DNA of 64,000 bases, from assembly GCF_001662305.1 (NCBI RefSeq), contig NZ_BDEP01000007.1, forward strand, positions 124,001 to 188,000, in the 5' to 3' direction. The notes below the pieces were generated by a model. The model did no database searches. It was not told the origin of the DNA and was given only the letters and a program-made list of their open reading frames with translations. Shown piece after piece: positions 20,701-29,687 of the stretch (position 1 is its first letter; each line of letters begins with the position of its first letter). The position numbers and the translations under genes were made by a program. Source of the stretch: Halomonas caseinilytica (GTDB taxonomy: Bacteria > Pseudomonadota > Gammaproteobacteria > Pseudomonadales > Halomonadaceae).

Positions 20701-21222
20701 CAGATGCTGGATCGTGCGGTGAAAGCGATACGTGACGGCAAGACACCCAATATCGAAGCTCCCCTCGACGAGGGAGTCGAGATCAGCCTCAACCTGCCGG
20801 CACTGATTCCCGATGATTATCTCCACGACGTTCAGCAACGCCTGGTCATGTACAAGCGCATCAGCAATGCCCAAACCGAGGCCGAGCTGAAGGAGCTCCA
20901 GGTCGAGATGATCGATCGCTTCGGCCTGTTGCCGGCACCGGTCAAGACCCTGCTGCGCCAGACCCGGTTGCGCCAGCGCGCCGAGCGCCTGGGCATCGTC
21001 AAGCTCGAGGCCGGCGCCGAGCGTGGCCGCGTGATCTTTTCCCGGCACACTCGGGTCGACCCATTGATTCTGGTCGAGCTGATCCAGCACGATCCACAGA
21101 CCTACCGGCTCGAAGGCGCCGATACCCTGCGCTTCTCGGCAGACCTGGGAGACGAGACATCACGCTTCGACTTCGTGGAGCGACTTCTGGATTCACTCAA
21201 TCGCAAGGCCGAAGCCGCATGA
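17776..21222 (+). CDS. mfd: Transcription-repair coupling factor
   Basis: A 1148-residue protein, the same length as E. coli Mfd, taking the ATG at 17776 (MPTFSPLDPR) and not longer in-frame readings that run back into the gap gene. The UvrB-like N-terminal domains, RNA-polymerase interaction domain (about 480-550) and RecG-like translocase are all present. Walker A GDVGFGKT is at 627-634 and the DEEH box at 728-731. Mfd displaces stalled RNA polymerase and recruits UvrA. A TATGAT box near 17727 could serve as its -10. Confidence 0.97.
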   Translation: MPTFSPLDPRRPKGLRDTLYWQTPPGSATALALAHLAVDAPLLVITADTAAAQRLEGDLAFYSRLPVLPFPDWETLPYDSFSPHQDIVSARLRTLRRLQEGEHGIVLVPINTLMQRLPPVDYIAGRVMTLEVGMTLERESFRDRLSRAGYRAVETVYEPGEYALRGALIDLYPMGSEAPLRIDLFDDEIDTLRRFDPDTQRSQDKVERLELLPAHEYSLSRSAIACFREGFETLFDVDPRQCPLYLDALKGIPSPGLEQYLPLFFDETATLFDHLADTTQVALTPGVFEAAEHHWAAIESRYDNLGVDPTRPLLPPHRAFVPVPEVFAAIKQYPRVELTDDEDHPHAIAPAARSVPEVTVNARAKEPLAALSRFLKDHPTRVLFVAESRGRREALEETLAPLRLELPHVDDFPTFLESGQRLAITEGAIDAGLWLDAPDLAVISETELFGEVVRQSRRREKATDDSELAIRHLSELRPGAPVVHQAHGVGRYLGLETLETGGQAAEFVALEYADGAKLYVPVDSLHLISRYAGADDELAPLHRLGSEQWDKARKKAAEKIRDTAAELLDIYARREAREGFACQMPDAEYARFAASFPFEETPDQQAAIEAVVGDMTAPRPMDRVVCGDVGFGKTEVAMRAAFLAVHSERQVVVLVPTTLLARQHYENFRDRFADTAVNIELVSRFTGGQGQSAAKQRIEDGRADIVIGTHKLLSKSMRFANMGLLIIDEEHRFGVAQKERLKQLRAEVDILTLTATPIPRTLNMAMSGIRDLSIIATPPARRLSVKTFVQQRDESVIKEAVLREILRGGQVYFLHNEVKTIETAAETVRELIPEARVGVAHGQLPERSLERVMSDFYHKRFNVLVCSTIIETGIDVPSANTIIIERADKFGLAQLHQLRGRVGRSHHQAYAYLLAPPPRAMTRDATKRLEAIAQAEDLGAGFTLASHDMEIRGAGELLGDEQSGQMEALGYSLYMQMLDRAVKAIRDGKTPNIEAPLDEGVEISLNLPALIPDDYLHDVQQRLVMYKRISNAQTEAELKELQVEMIDRFGLLPAPVKTLLRQTRLRQRAERLGIVKLEAGAERGRVIFSRHTRVDPLILVELIQHDPQTYRLEGADTLRFSADLGDETSRFDFVERLLDSLNRKAEAA

Positions 21223-21308
21223 GGCTCAACGGTCACTCGACGCCGGCCGGCGAACCTCTGGCCGGCGAATCACTCCAATACACAGGCCTTCGGCACAAGG
21301 ATGTGGCC

Positions 21309-22415
21309 ATGGCCCCGAACGAACGGCAATCAGAGACGATGACAGCGATGACTTCCTCCGCCCTTCTCGGGCATACCACCCGCCTCGCCCTGGCCCTGAG
21401 CCTGACCGGCGTGCTCGCCGCTCCGCTCCAGGCCGCCGACGGCGATCTGCCTCCGGGGCATTATCGACTTCCCGAAGATGGCGACCTGATCGGCGAAGTC
21501 ACCACCGTCGTGGCCGATGAGGAAGACACCCTGATCGACATCGGCCACGAACACGGCATCGGCTACGAGGCCATGGTACGCGCCAATCCCGACGTCAGCG
21601 TCTGGTATCCCGGCGAGGGCACCGAGGTCACCATCCCCGGTCGCTTCATCCTGCCGGATGCGCCACGCAAGGGGGTCGTGGTCAACGTCGCCGAGATGCG
21701 CCTGTACTACTATCCTCCCCACGCCGAGGGCGAGCCCGCCACGGTCGAGACATACCCCATTGCCGTGGGCCGCATGGACTGGAAGACACCGCTGGGCACC
21801 ACCACGATCACCGAGAAGATCAAGGATCCCGCCTGGTATCCGCCCCAGTCGATCATCAAGGAACACGCAGCCAACGGTCGATCGCTGCCCAGCGTGGTGC
21901 CGCCCGGCCCCGACAATCCCCTGGGCCGTTACAAGATGCGCCTGGGTATCCCGGGCTATCTGATCCACGGCACCAACAAGCCGGAAGGGGTGGGCATGCG
22001 CGTCACTCATGGCTGCATCCGCATGCTGCCCGAGGACATCGACGCCCTCTTCCCCCGCTTGCCCCGAGGCACTCAGGTGAACCTGGTCAACGACAGCTTC
22101 AAGCTCGGCTGGGCCGACGATACCCTCTATGTCCAGGCCTACCCCTATCTGGACGAGGAACAGGGCACCACCATCCAGCGAGTTACCGAGGCGCTCGCCC
22201 AGGTGGAAGCCAGCATCGACGCCGATGACTACCCCGTAGATTACGGCCGGCTGCGTGAAGTCGTCGAAGTTCCCACGGGCATCCCGGTGGCGCTGAAGGC
22301 CTCGGAAACGCCGGAAGCTCCCGAGCCCACGCCAGCACCCAAGACCCTCTACGATCGCCTGGAGCTGGTCTTCGCCGAGCCCGGCTTCATGAACCAGCTT
22401 TCCTTCGGCAGCTGA
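21309..22415 (+). CDS. L,D-transpeptidase (YkuD domain) with LysM-like N-terminal domain
   Basis: A 368-residue exported enzyme. The start at 21309 is chosen because AAGGA lies seven bases upstream; an in-frame ATG overlapping the mfd stop (21219) and a later one at 21339 are alternatives. A signal peptide ends near PLQAADG. A LysM-like segment (about 60-110) precedes the YkuD domain, whose motif is HGTN...THGCIRM with catalytic Cys236. Such enzymes make 3-3 crosslinks or attach lipoprotein to peptidoglycan. The Lpp-like gene just downstream supports the second role (inference). Confidence 0.9.
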   Translation: MAPNERQSETMTAMTSSALLGHTTRLALALSLTGVLAAPLQAADGDLPPGHYRLPEDGDLIGEVTTVVADEEDTLIDIGHEHGIGYEAMVRANPDVSVWYPGEGTEVTIPGRFILPDAPRKGVVVNVAEMRLYYYPPHAEGEPATVETYPIAVGRMDWKTPLGTTTITEKIKDPAWYPPQSIIKEHAANGRSLPSVVPPGPDNPLGRYKMRLGIPGYLIHGTNKPEGVGMRVTHGCIRMLPEDIDALFPRLPRGTQVNLVNDSFKLGWADDTLYVQAYPYLDEEQGTTIQRVTEALAQVEASIDADDYPVDYGRLREVVEVPTGIPVALKASETPEAPEPTPAPKTLYDRLELVFAEPGFMNQLSFGS

Positions 22416-22424
22416 TACCGCCCC

Positions 22425-22488
22425 CCACCGGCACGCGCCGGTGGCGCCATCAACGACAAGGGCCCCGCCGAATGGCGGGGCCCTTGTC
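22425..22488. terminator. Two tandem hairpins between convergent ldt and lpp genes
   Basis: The first hairpin is CCACCGGC/GCCGGTGG (22425-22444). The second has a perfect 15-bp stem, GACAAGGGCCCCGCC (22455-22469) and its complement (22474-22488), with a four-base loop. Together they can end transcripts from both sides, although T-runs are short. Confidence 0.7.
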
Positions 22489-22527
22489 TATCGTGTCAAT
22501 ACGCCGCCCATGGGCGGCGAGGCACGA

Positions 22528-22791
22528 TCACTTGCGCATGGAACGCTCGAACATGCGGTTCATCTCTTCACGGTTCTGCTGAGACATCTGCAGAGCCTGC
22601 TGAGCGTCGCGCTGCGCCTGGTTGGCGGTGTTCTGAGCTTCGGTCGCGATGCTGCGAGCTTCAGCGGCATCGGCCTGAGCGGATTCGGCAGTGGTACGCA
22701 CTTCTTCCAGAGCGCCGGAAGAGGCACAGCCGGCCAGAACGGCCAGAGAAGCAGCAGCGGCGGTCAGCTTCAGAGTTGTCTTGAGAGTCAT
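22528..22791 (-). CDS. Lpp/OprI-like alanine-zipper outer-membrane lipoprotein
   Basis: An 87-residue lipoprotein. The signal peptide ends LAGC with lipidated Cys22. The mature part is a single Ala-rich helix with heptad spacing (about 28-80), like the trimeric coiled coils of Lpp and OprI, and the C-terminus is Arg-Lys. The terminal Lys is the residue that L,D-transpeptidases link to diaminopimelate in peptidoglycan. AAGGAG precedes the ATG at 22791. A strong-looking promoter and a palindromic 5' leader fit very high expression. L,D-transpeptidase genes lie on both sides. Confidence 0.9.
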   Translation of the reverse strand: MTLKTTLKLTAAAASLAVLAGCASSGALEEVRTTAESAQADAAEARSIATEAQNTANQAQRDAQQALQMSQQNREEMNRMFERSMRK

Positions 22792-22870
22792 GATGTTCTC
22801 CTTGGATCTTCCTTGGAACTGCATTGGCGACGCCTGCCGAAGCAGGCTTCCCGCAGGGCGGGACTTCGAG

Positions 22871-22892
22871 GAAGTGCTGACGTCAGCACTTC
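22871..22892 (-). promoter_or_regulatory. 22-bp perfect palindrome in the lpp leader
   Basis: GAAGTGCTGACGTCAGCACTTC is a perfect palindrome starting almost exactly where transcription from the adjacent promoter should begin. It could form a 5' stem that stabilises the mRNA, or be an operator. Either role is inferred. Confidence 0.6.
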
Positions 22893-22900
22893 TGTTAGCA

Positions 22901-22928
22901 ACATTACGCTGCGCGCCGTAGAAGTCAA
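22901..22928 (-). promoter_or_regulatory. Sigma70-type promoter of the lpp-like gene
   Basis: On the minus strand -35 TTGACT (22928-22923) and -10 TAATGT (22906-22901) are separated by 16 bases, about 110 bases before the lipoprotein start codon. Confidence 0.65.
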
Positions 22929-22990
22929 ACGCTGTTCGTGAACGCCCAGCGCCCGCTTCCAGACGAGAACGTCCCTAGCGCATGTAAAGC

Positions 22991-23635
22991 CTAGCGGATG
23001 ACGACCCTCGTGCCAATGTCGATCATCGACGACAGGGTATCAACCTGCCCATCGGTGACCGCGACACAGCCATCCGTCCAGTCGAAACGGCGATGGATAT
23101 CCGCGTCCGCCACCCCGACGCCATGGATACCGATATACCCGCCCAGCACCGTATCCTGGGGCGGCCGACCATGCCGGCGGTAATAGGCGAAGTAGTCGTC
23201 GTATTCTCGCTGGCTGTAGATACCGGTCTGCAGCGCCATGCGTGCATGAGTGGGCGTCGGATAGTCCAGGCCGATGAAGGTGTGGAACTTGCTGTCGAAA
23301 TTGAATCGAGTGACACGAAACTCGCCCAGGGGGGTCACACGGCCGCCACGCAGGCGCTGGGTCTCGGCCCCACCTCGCCCCAGCGAGATCGGTGAGAACC
23401 GTTCCAGCAGCGTGTTGCCACGATACAGGCTCAGGCTCGATGCCTGCTTGTCGATCAAGACCCAGACTTCATTGCTGTAACGGGGCTGGTCAGCCTGCAG
23501 CAGAATCTCGTCCATCAGTCCGCTACGCGCCTGAATGGCCCTCATCAGGTCGGCATGAGCCAGAACGGGTGTCAGCAGGGCCAGGCACAGGCTCGCGAGC
23601 AGCAACGCGAAGCGGCGTCGGGAAAGCAATGTCAT
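22991..23635 (-). CDS. L,D-transpeptidase family protein (YkuD/YafK-like)
   Basis: A 214-residue exported protein with a signal peptide (residues 1-28, ending VLAHAD). The YkuD motif is IHGVG followed by WTDGCVAV with Cys190 as nucleophile, the form seen in short L,D-transpeptidases and YafK/DpaA-like amidases that can release Lpp from peptidoglycan. It lies upstream of the lpp-like gene on the same strand, across about 200 bases with its own promoter. Whether it links or unlinks lipoprotein cannot be told from sequence. Confidence 0.88.
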   Translation of the reverse strand: MTLLSRRRFALLLASLCLALLTPVLAHADLMRAIQARSGLMDEILLQADQPRYSNEVWVLIDKQASSLSLYRGNTLLERFSPISLGRGGAETQRLRGGRVTPLGEFRVTRFNFDSKFHTFIGLDYPTPTHARMALQTGIYSQREYDDYFAYYRRHGRPPQDTVLGGYIGIHGVGVADADIHRRFDWTDGCVAVTDGQVDTLSSMIDIGTRVVIR

Positions 23636-23791
23636 GGTAGGCGGAACTCGTCGACGATGGGCGATGAAACCGACGACGTTTATACCTCACCTGGCAGCGA
23701 GTGTCAGTTCCACGCTTCTTTCTCATCGCTCAATCTCACCGCCTTCTCCCCCCGGGCGCATCACCCGGACACACCGTCCGGAGCAACCCAC

Positions 23792-23813
23792 GATGTCGCG
23801 ACATGGCGACATC
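23792..23813. repeat. Small inverted repeat downstream of the DUF6586 gene
   Basis: GATGTCGC (23792-23799) and GCGACATC (23806-23813) form an 8-bp stem with a six-base loop in the 204-base gap between the DUF6586 stop and the L,D-transpeptidase start. There is no T-run; a terminator role is possible but weak. Confidence 0.35.
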
Positions 23814-23839
23814 ACGGGCTTGCCCACCATGTGGCCCGG

Positions 23840-24313
23840 CTACCATTCCTCACTGGTCTGCCGCAGATCGCCGATCTCGCGTTTGGCCTCGCCCAGGCAC
23901 TCGAGCAGTTCAGCGCCCAGATCGTCGACGCCCCCAACAGCTATCAGCCCCTGGGCCGCGCCGCTCGAGCGACGCGCCACGCCGTCGCTGGAGTGCAACG
24001 CCTCGAGTCGTGCCAGCAACCGGGCCAGCCAACTGTCGGGGCGCTCGGCGAGACTGCGCAGCCGCTCGAGCTCGGCCAGCCGCACGTCATCGGACAACAG
24101 CAGGTGTCGCCAGTCCTCGCCCGACTGCACAGCATGTTCGGTCAGCTCGGTGAGCTCCCGCACCAGAGACGCCAGCGCCAGTTCGAGCAACGCCAGGGCG
24201 CCCTCCTCGGCAGCCATGCGTCGGGCCTCGCCGTGCTCGTCATCTCCCGGGGCCACGGCCAGCAAAAGCTCGGCCTGATAGAGCAACTGATTGGTGCGCG
24301 CACGAGGTGTCAC
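23840..24313 (-). CDS. DUF6586 family protein downstream of topA
   Basis: A 157-residue, largely helical, Leu/Ala/Glu-rich protein without signal peptide. The N-terminus [13 protein letters not shown] and the position after topA match the DUF6586 family of Pseudomonas and relatives; no function is known. The start is GTG overlapping the topA stop (GTGA), so it is translationally coupled to topA. Confidence 0.75.
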   Translation of the reverse strand: MTPRARTNQLLYQAELLLAVAPGDDEHGEARRMAAEEGALALLELALASLVRELTELTEHAVQSGEDWRHLLLSDDVRLAELERLRSLAERPDSWLARLLARLEALHSSDGVARRSSGAAQGLIAVGGVDDLGAELLECLGEAKREIGDLRQTSEEW

Positions 24314-26946
24314 TTGCGCTTGTCCTCCACCTGCCAGCGACCATCGGCGAAGGTGGCCTTCCAGCCGGTCGCCTTGCCGTTATCGTCGGTCATCACGAAC
24401 TGCTCCTTGGCCTTGCGCGAGAAACGGATCTGGGCTGGACGTCCGTCAGGGTCCACACTCGGCGCATCGAGCAGGTAGCGGTACTTCTCGGGCAGCTCAT
24501 CGGCATGGGCCTTGAGCTCCGCGACCAGGGGGGGCCGCGTCTCGCGATTCTTGGGAAACTTGCTGGCCGCCAGGAAGAGGCCGCTGGCGCCATCGCGCAG
24601 CACGTAGTGGTCATCGACCTTCTGGCAGGCCAGTTCGGGCATGGGAATGGGGTCCATCTTGGGAGGTGCCACTTCCCCGTTGCGGAGCAGCTTGCGCGTG
24701 TTCTTGCAGGTCTCGTTGGTACAGCCGAAGTACTTGCCGAAGCGCCCGGACTTGAGCTGCATCTCGCTGCCGCACTTGTCGCACTCGATGGTCGGCCCGT
24801 CATAGCCCTTGATGCGGAATCGTCCCCGCTCGATCTCATGGCCATCGCAATCGGGACTGTTGCCGCAGATATGCAGCTTGCGCTGTTCATCGATCAGGTA
24901 ACTGTCCATGGCGGTGCCGCACTTCGGACAGCGATGCTTGGCACGCAGTGCGTCGGTCTCGGCCTCTTCACCGGCGTCGGCGGCCACGGCCTCGTCACCC
25001 GGCAGCAGGTCCATGGTGGTCTTGCAGCGCTCCTTGGGCGGCAGGTTGTAGCCGCTGCAGCCGAGGAAGACCCCCGTCGAGGCGGTGCGAATCTGCATCT
25101 CGCGCCCACAGGTAGGACACTCGATATCGGTGGGCACCGGCTGGTTGGGCCGCATGCCCTCCTCGCTCTCGGCCTCGCTGAGCTCCGCCCGGAACTCGGC
25201 ATAGAAGGCATCGAGCAACTCACGCCAGCGACGCTGGCCCTCGGCGACCTCGTCGAGACTGTCCTCCATGCGCGCGGTGAAGGAATAATCCATCAGGTCG
25301 GGGAAGGATTCCTTGAGTCGCTCGGTGACGATATCGCCCAGCTTTTCGGCATAGAAGCGCCGATTCTCGAGCCGCACATAACCTCGATCCTGGATGGTCG
25401 AGATGATGGAGGCATAGGTGGATGGCCGACCGATGCCCTTCTTCTCGAGCTCCTTGACCAGGCTGGCCTCGGTGTAGCGTGCCGGCGGCTTGGTGAAGTG
25501 CTGCTGCGGGTCCAGTGCCTCGAGCGTCAGCGCGGTCCCCTCGGCGATGTCGGGCAGCGACTGGTCCTCGTCCTTGCGGCCCATTGGCTTCATGACCCGG
25601 GTGTAGCCGTCGAACTTCAGCACCCGCCCCTTGGCCTTGAGCTCGTAGCCTGAGGCTTCCACCGTCAGGGTGGTGGACAGATATTCGGCCGGCGTCATCT
25701 GGCAGGCCACGAACTGACGCCAGATCAGCTCATAGAGACGCTCGGCATCACGTTCCATGCCGGCAAGGTCGCCAGCCTGACGCTGCACATCGGAAGGCCG
25801 GATCGCCTCGTGGGCCTCCTGGGCACCTTCCTTGCTGGAATAGCGATTGGGCGAGTCGGGGAGATAGCGTTCGCCGTACGACTCGCCGATGTAATCGCGC
25901 GCACTGGCCACCGCCTCCTGCGAGAGGTTGGTGGAATCGGTACGCATGTAGGTGATGTAGCCGGCTTCGTAGAGGCGCTGGGCCAGCGTCATGGTCTTCT
26001 TCACCGAGAATCCCAGGCGACCGCTGGCGGCCTGCTGCAGGGTCGAGGTGATGAAGGGCGCGCTCGGCCTGGAGCGTGTCGGCTTGTCCTCGCGGGCGGT
26101 GACGGCCAGGTTCGCCTCGCGCAGCGCGGCGATCCGCTCCAGGGTCTCGGCCTCGCTGGTCGGCCGGAAGGGCTTGCCATCCTGGCGGACCAGTTCGAAG
26201 CGTACCGTCTCCCCCTCACCATTGCTCGGCGTCAGGTCAGCATGCACGTCCCAGAATTCCTCCGGCACGAAAGCCCGGATCTCTCGCTCGCGTTCGACGA
26301 TCAAGCGCATGGCCACCGACTGCACACGGCCGGCGGAGAGGCCACGGGCGATCTTGGCCCACAGCAGCGGCGAGAGCATGAAGCCGACCACGCGATCGAG
26401 GAACCGCCGCGCCTGCTGGGCTTCCACCCGCGGCATGTTCAACTGCCCAGGGTCCTCGAAGGCTTCCTGAATGGCGTTCTTGGTGATCTCGTTGAACACC
26501 ACCCGGCGATAGCGCGACTCATCGCCTCCGATCGTCTCGCGCAGATGCCAGGCAATGGCTTCCCCCTCGCGATCCAGATCGGTGGCCAGATAGACGTGAT
26601 CGGCCTTGTCGGCGAGCTTCTTCAGCTCCGCCACTACCTTTTCCTTGCCGGGCAACACCACATAATCGGCTTTCCAACCATGGTCGGGGTCGATCCCCAT
26701 GCGACGAATGAGCTGGTCGTGCGCCTTCCGCTTGCGGTACTCGGCCTTCTCCTCGGCAGACATCTTGCGCGTCGCCGCCGCCTGACGGGCGCGTTCCTTT
26801 GGATCCGAGGTCGCCTTGCCCGAGCCGCTGGTCGGCAGGTCACGGATGTGTCCCACGCTCGACTTCACGATGTAGTCGTTGCCGAGATACTTGTTGATCG
26901 TCTTGGCCTTGGCCGGCGACTCGACGATGACCAGTGACTTGCCCAT
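24310..26946 (-). CDS. topA: DNA topoisomerase I
   Basis: An 878-residue type IA topoisomerase that relaxes negative supercoils. The start at 26946 ([17 protein letters not shown]) has TGGAG upstream; longer readings are not conserved. The Toprim domain opens the protein, the active-site Tyr is Tyr333 in [10 protein letters not shown], and the C-terminus has Cys4 zinc ribbons (CPTCG, CPKCG, CDKCG series) plus a tail of further topoisomerase C-terminal repeats. Overlap with the DUF6586 gene indicates an operon. Confidence 0.97.
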   Translation of the reverse strand: MGKSLVIVESPAKAKTINKYLGNDYIVKSSVGHIRDLPTSGSGKATSDPKERARQAAATRKMSAEEKAEYRKRKAHDQLIRRMGIDPDHGWKADYVVLPGKEKVVAELKKLADKADHVYLATDLDREGEAIAWHLRETIGGDESRYRRVVFNEITKNAIQEAFEDPGQLNMPRVEAQQARRFLDRVVGFMLSPLLWAKIARGLSAGRVQSVAMRLIVEREREIRAFVPEEFWDVHADLTPSNGEGETVRFELVRQDGKPFRPTSEAETLERIAALREANLAVTAREDKPTRSRPSAPFITSTLQQAASGRLGFSVKKTMTLAQRLYEAGYITYMRTDSTNLSQEAVASARDYIGESYGERYLPDSPNRYSSKEGAQEAHEAIRPSDVQRQAGDLAGMERDAERLYELIWRQFVACQMTPAEYLSTTLTVEASGYELKAKGRVLKFDGYTRVMKPMGRKDEDQSLPDIAEGTALTLEALDPQQHFTKPPARYTEASLVKELEKKGIGRPSTYASIISTIQDRGYVRLENRRFYAEKLGDIVTERLKESFPDLMDYSFTARMEDSLDEVAEGQRRWRELLDAFYAEFRAELSEAESEEGMRPNQPVPTDIECPTCGREMQIRTASTGVFLGCSGYNLPPKERCKTTMDLLPGDEAVAADAGEEAETDALRAKHRCPKCGTAMDSYLIDEQRKLHICGNSPDCDGHEIERGRFRIKGYDGPTIECDKCGSEMQLKSGRFGKYFGCTNETCKNTRKLLRNGEVAPPKMDPIPMPELACQKVDDHYVLRDGASGLFLAASKFPKNRETRPPLVAELKAHADELPEKYRYLLDAPSVDPDGRPAQIRFSRKAKEQFVMTDDNGKATGWKATFADGRWQVEDKRK

Positions 26947-27286
26947 AGTGCTCCACAATGCTATTGGCGCCAGCCAGAACTGGCGCCGAACGGTTTCGGC
27001 CCGCCTCGAGAGACACTGAATGAACCGCCGGGCGTCGTGAAGCGCAAGACGCACGGAGCACAGAAAGCAGGACTTAACAGATCGTTAGGTGAGCTTTCGA
27101 GCCCCACGCCACACAGCGACTCACACGCGCAGGCATTCGAGCAGTGTTTCCCTTCGTCTTCAGCGGTGAAAAATGCGCTTACCCTACCCCAGCGCTCGTC
27201 TTCACGCCAGTCGCGACCTATGAACCTAGAACCTAGCCCGAGGCCGAAGGGAATCACAAGCGAAGTCGGGTAGCGTTGTCAACGAA
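26947..27286. other. topA upstream region, probably containing a Halomonas-type intergenic repeat
   Basis: About 340 bases without a convincing gene. A tandem GAACCTA repeat occurs near 27220-27234 and the surrounding text (27160-27260) looks like a dispersed intergenic repeat I associate from memory with Halomonas genomes; this is unverified. A 98-codon minus-strand reading (26961-27257) has no recognisable similarity and no ribosome binding site. The topA promoter should lie near 26950-27000, but I see no clear -10/-35 pair. Confidence 0.4.
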
Positions 27287-27316
27287 ACACACCCGTCGGC
27301 AAGCCGGCGGGGGTGT
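27287..27316 (-). terminator. Probable terminator after the DUF3141 gene
   Basis: A 13-bp stem with two mismatches (27287-27299 with 27304-27316, loop CAAG) lies about 20 bases past the stop and is followed on the minus strand by TTCGTT. Confidence 0.6.
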
Positions 27317-27336
27317 CAGGCTAGATGCCGATGCGT

Positions 27337-29583
27337 TCAGCCTTCGCGTCCAGCGGGCGTCTCCGGTCGCCGTGCTCGCGCGCGTCCGCCGCTACGCTTT
27401 GGCTTGGCCGACTCGAAAAGCTCACGCACCCGTTCGAAGCGCGCCGCGGCACGCTCGGAAAGCTCTCCACTGGCAGCCAGCACATGCTCGATGTGTTCCA
27501 GGTGGGCCTCGATCTGCTTGGTGCTCTTGCCCGACAACAATGTCGGAATCGCGTTCAGCGCGGCGTCACGATCCTGCTTGAGAATGAAGAACTGCTCCCG
27601 CACCAGATGCTTGAACTCGGCGAGTTGGATACCAGGCTCGAGTTCGGCCCGCGACGCACGCAGCCGCTTGAAGTTGCGTTCGTCACTGGCCGGCGCACCA
27701 CCGAGCACATAGATCACCGAACGCATCACCGCTTCGTGATCCCCTCCTTCAGCGATCCTGTCGCGAGTGGCACGACGTCGCTGCTCGATGAAACGCCGAT
27801 GCTCGGGCTCGGCACCGGGCCGACGACGCAGCGCTTGGGCATCGCCATTCAGGCCCACCAACGCCTGCAGCACGGGTTGTCCATAGAATGCCAAAAAGCT
27901 CTGCTCGATGAGGCCGTCGCGATACAGTCGCCAGGTCTCCAATCCCTGGGAGATACCGCTGGACATGATGCCTTCCAGACCTCGGAAGACATTGTCGTCG
28001 CCGACCGGATGGCGCTCGCGCCGCACTCGGTCGGCCAGCACCGGGACCGCTCCCATCATGGGATTGCGATCCGACAACAGATGATAGCCCAACCGATTCG
28101 GATGCATTCTCCGCATCCAGCGTGCTGTCTCCGGCGTCGCCAGCGCCTTCACCCAGGGCTGCCAGAAGAGTCGATACAGCCCCAGGTTGATATCGGAGAG
28201 CCTTGCCACCGTGGCGAAACGACGGTCGTCGTCCGGACGATGCTGCACCTCACGGTCGAGATCCTCGACCTCGCGACGCTGAAACTCGAGCAGATAGTCC
28301 CGCTCGATCAGCTCGGCGTCCGAGTGCGCCTCGGCCGGCGTCACCGTGGTTTCGTAAAGCCCCGGCGGCAAGACATCGATATAGTCCATGTTGGCGGTGA
28401 ACTCGGTGTGCTCGCGCCGCGACACGCTGCCCGAGACGAAGATACCGAGGTGGCCGGTGCTGTCGTGCACGCAGTAGACGATGGTCTGCTCGTTGGCGAC
28501 GAGGTCTTCGGTGTCTTCATACAGATCACGCACCCATCCCAGCGCCTGGGGCGGAGGCGTGATGTCATCCCCGCGGGAACAGAACACCACCACCGGCGAG
28601 CGCAGGTTGCGCAGGTCGATGCGCCGCCCGTCCGAGGTCACCAGTTGCGCGGTGGACAGCCGGTTGCCGATGAAGAGATTGTCGACGATGTACTGAATCT
28701 CGTCGGCCCCCAGCACTACATGCCCACCCCACCAGCGTTCGAAGTCCAGATAGCGACCGGCTTCGGTGTCGACGTTGGCATAGAGGCGATACTGCTTGTC
28801 CCACCAGGTGTTGGCCGGATTGAGACGCTCGAAATTCTGTACCAGCCAGGCACCATCGAAGAGGCCGGCGCCCAGGTCACCGAGCAACGCGGTCATCCAG
28901 CTTCCCCCGACCAGCCCGCCGGTATAGCGCATCGGAGCGCGCCCTCGCTCGCCGGCCCAGTACGACAAGGGCGCGCCGGCAATCAGGATCGGGCCGAACA
29001 CCTCGGGCTCCAGAGCCGCGGCCATCATGATCTGCCAGCCCGCCTGGCAGTTGCCCACCACCATGGGTTTCTCGGAGGTGTCGGGATGGCAGTCGATGAC
29101 ATGACGCAGAAAGGCGATTTCTGCCTCGACCACGTCCTCGACTTTCTGGCCCGGCACGGGGAACGGCAGAAAGCCGATGAAATAGCATGGATGTCCGGCC
29201 CGCAACGCGACCCCGACCTCACTGTCGGGCTTGAAGCCACCAATGCCCGGACCATGCCCGGCGCGCGGATCGACCACGACGAAAGGCCGGCTGGTTGGAT
29301 CGACCTCGACGCCGTCCGGCGGCTGGATCCGCAACAGCTCATAGTTCACCGGGCTTGGCAGATCGCGGCCATCGAGCAGCACCTCAGCCTCGAAGCCGAG
29401 CACATTGGGCTTGGTCTTTTCGATATGCTCGAGATACTGGTTGCCACGCTGGCGCATGACATCCAGGTAGAGCGTGGCCCGTTCCAGAGCATCGCCCCAG
29501 TAATCGCAGGCAGCGCGGTTGAAACCGAACGGATCCAGCAGAAACATCGCCGTGGATGGTGAGGGAGGCATCATGGCATACAT
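27337..29583 (-). CDS. DUF3141 alpha/beta-hydrolase, PHA-synthase-like with Cys nucleophile
   Basis: A 748-residue protein. The start at 29583 (MYAMMPPSPST) is preceded by AGGAG. The middle is an alpha/beta-hydrolase domain in which the nucleophile elbow reads GNCQAGW (Cys179), the acid lies in RGDDITPP (Asp339 or Asp340) and the His in STGHLGIF (His378). That Cys-Asp-His order equals the triad of PhaC polyhydroxyalkanoate synthases. The C-terminal half (about 420-748) is helical and ends in an Arg/Lys-rich tail. The family is DUF3141; its reaction is not established. The small AccC-like gene lies upstream on the same strand. Confidence 0.82.
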   Translation of the reverse strand: MYAMMPPSPSTAMFLLDPFGFNRAACDYWGDALERATLYLDVMRQRGNQYLEHIEKTKPNVLGFEAEVLLDGRDLPSPVNYELLRIQPPDGVEVDPTSRPFVVVDPRAGHGPGIGGFKPDSEVGVALRAGHPCYFIGFLPFPVPGQKVEDVVEAEIAFLRHVIDCHPDTSEKPMVVGNCQAGWQIMMAAALEPEVFGPILIAGAPLSYWAGERGRAPMRYTGGLVGGSWMTALLGDLGAGLFDGAWLVQNFERLNPANTWWDKQYRLYANVDTEAGRYLDFERWWGGHVVLGADEIQYIVDNLFIGNRLSTAQLVTSDGRRIDLRNLRSPVVVFCSRGDDITPPPQALGWVRDLYEDTEDLVANEQTIVYCVHDSTGHLGIFVSGSVSRREHTEFTANMDYIDVLPPGLYETTVTPAEAHSDAELIERDYLLEFQRREVEDLDREVQHRPDDDRRFATVARLSDINLGLYRLFWQPWVKALATPETARWMRRMHPNRLGYHLLSDRNPMMGAVPVLADRVRRERHPVGDDNVFRGLEGIMSSGISQGLETWRLYRDGLIEQSFLAFYGQPVLQALVGLNGDAQALRRRPGAEPEHRRFIEQRRRATRDRIAEGGDHEAVMRSVIYVLGGAPASDERNFKRLRASRAELEPGIQLAEFKHLVREQFFILKQDRDAALNAIPTLLSGKSTKQIEAHLEHIEHVLAASGELSERAAARFERVRELFESAKPKRSGGRARARRPETPAGREG

Positions 29584-29687
29584 CGCGGGACTCCTGGCAT
29601 GGGCGGAACCGGCGGACAACCCGATTGCTGCAATGCAATATAGCGAATCCCCTGCCACAAGGGAAATGCCGACACGCACTCCTTGCG

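Noticed and set aside
21219..21308. L,D-transpeptidase start overlapping the mfd stop (ATGA)
   Set aside because: The extra 30 residues would bury the signal peptide; 21309 has AAGGA at good spacing. Kept as an alternative only.
26961..27257. 98-codon minus-strand reading upstream of topA
   Set aside because: No ribosome binding site and no similarity I recognise; more likely part of an intergenic repeat.
27325..29562. 745-codon plus-strand reading over the DUF3141 gene
   Set aside because: Antisense shadow; no ribosome binding site, no recognisable domain, while the minus-strand protein has a coherent hydrolase active site.
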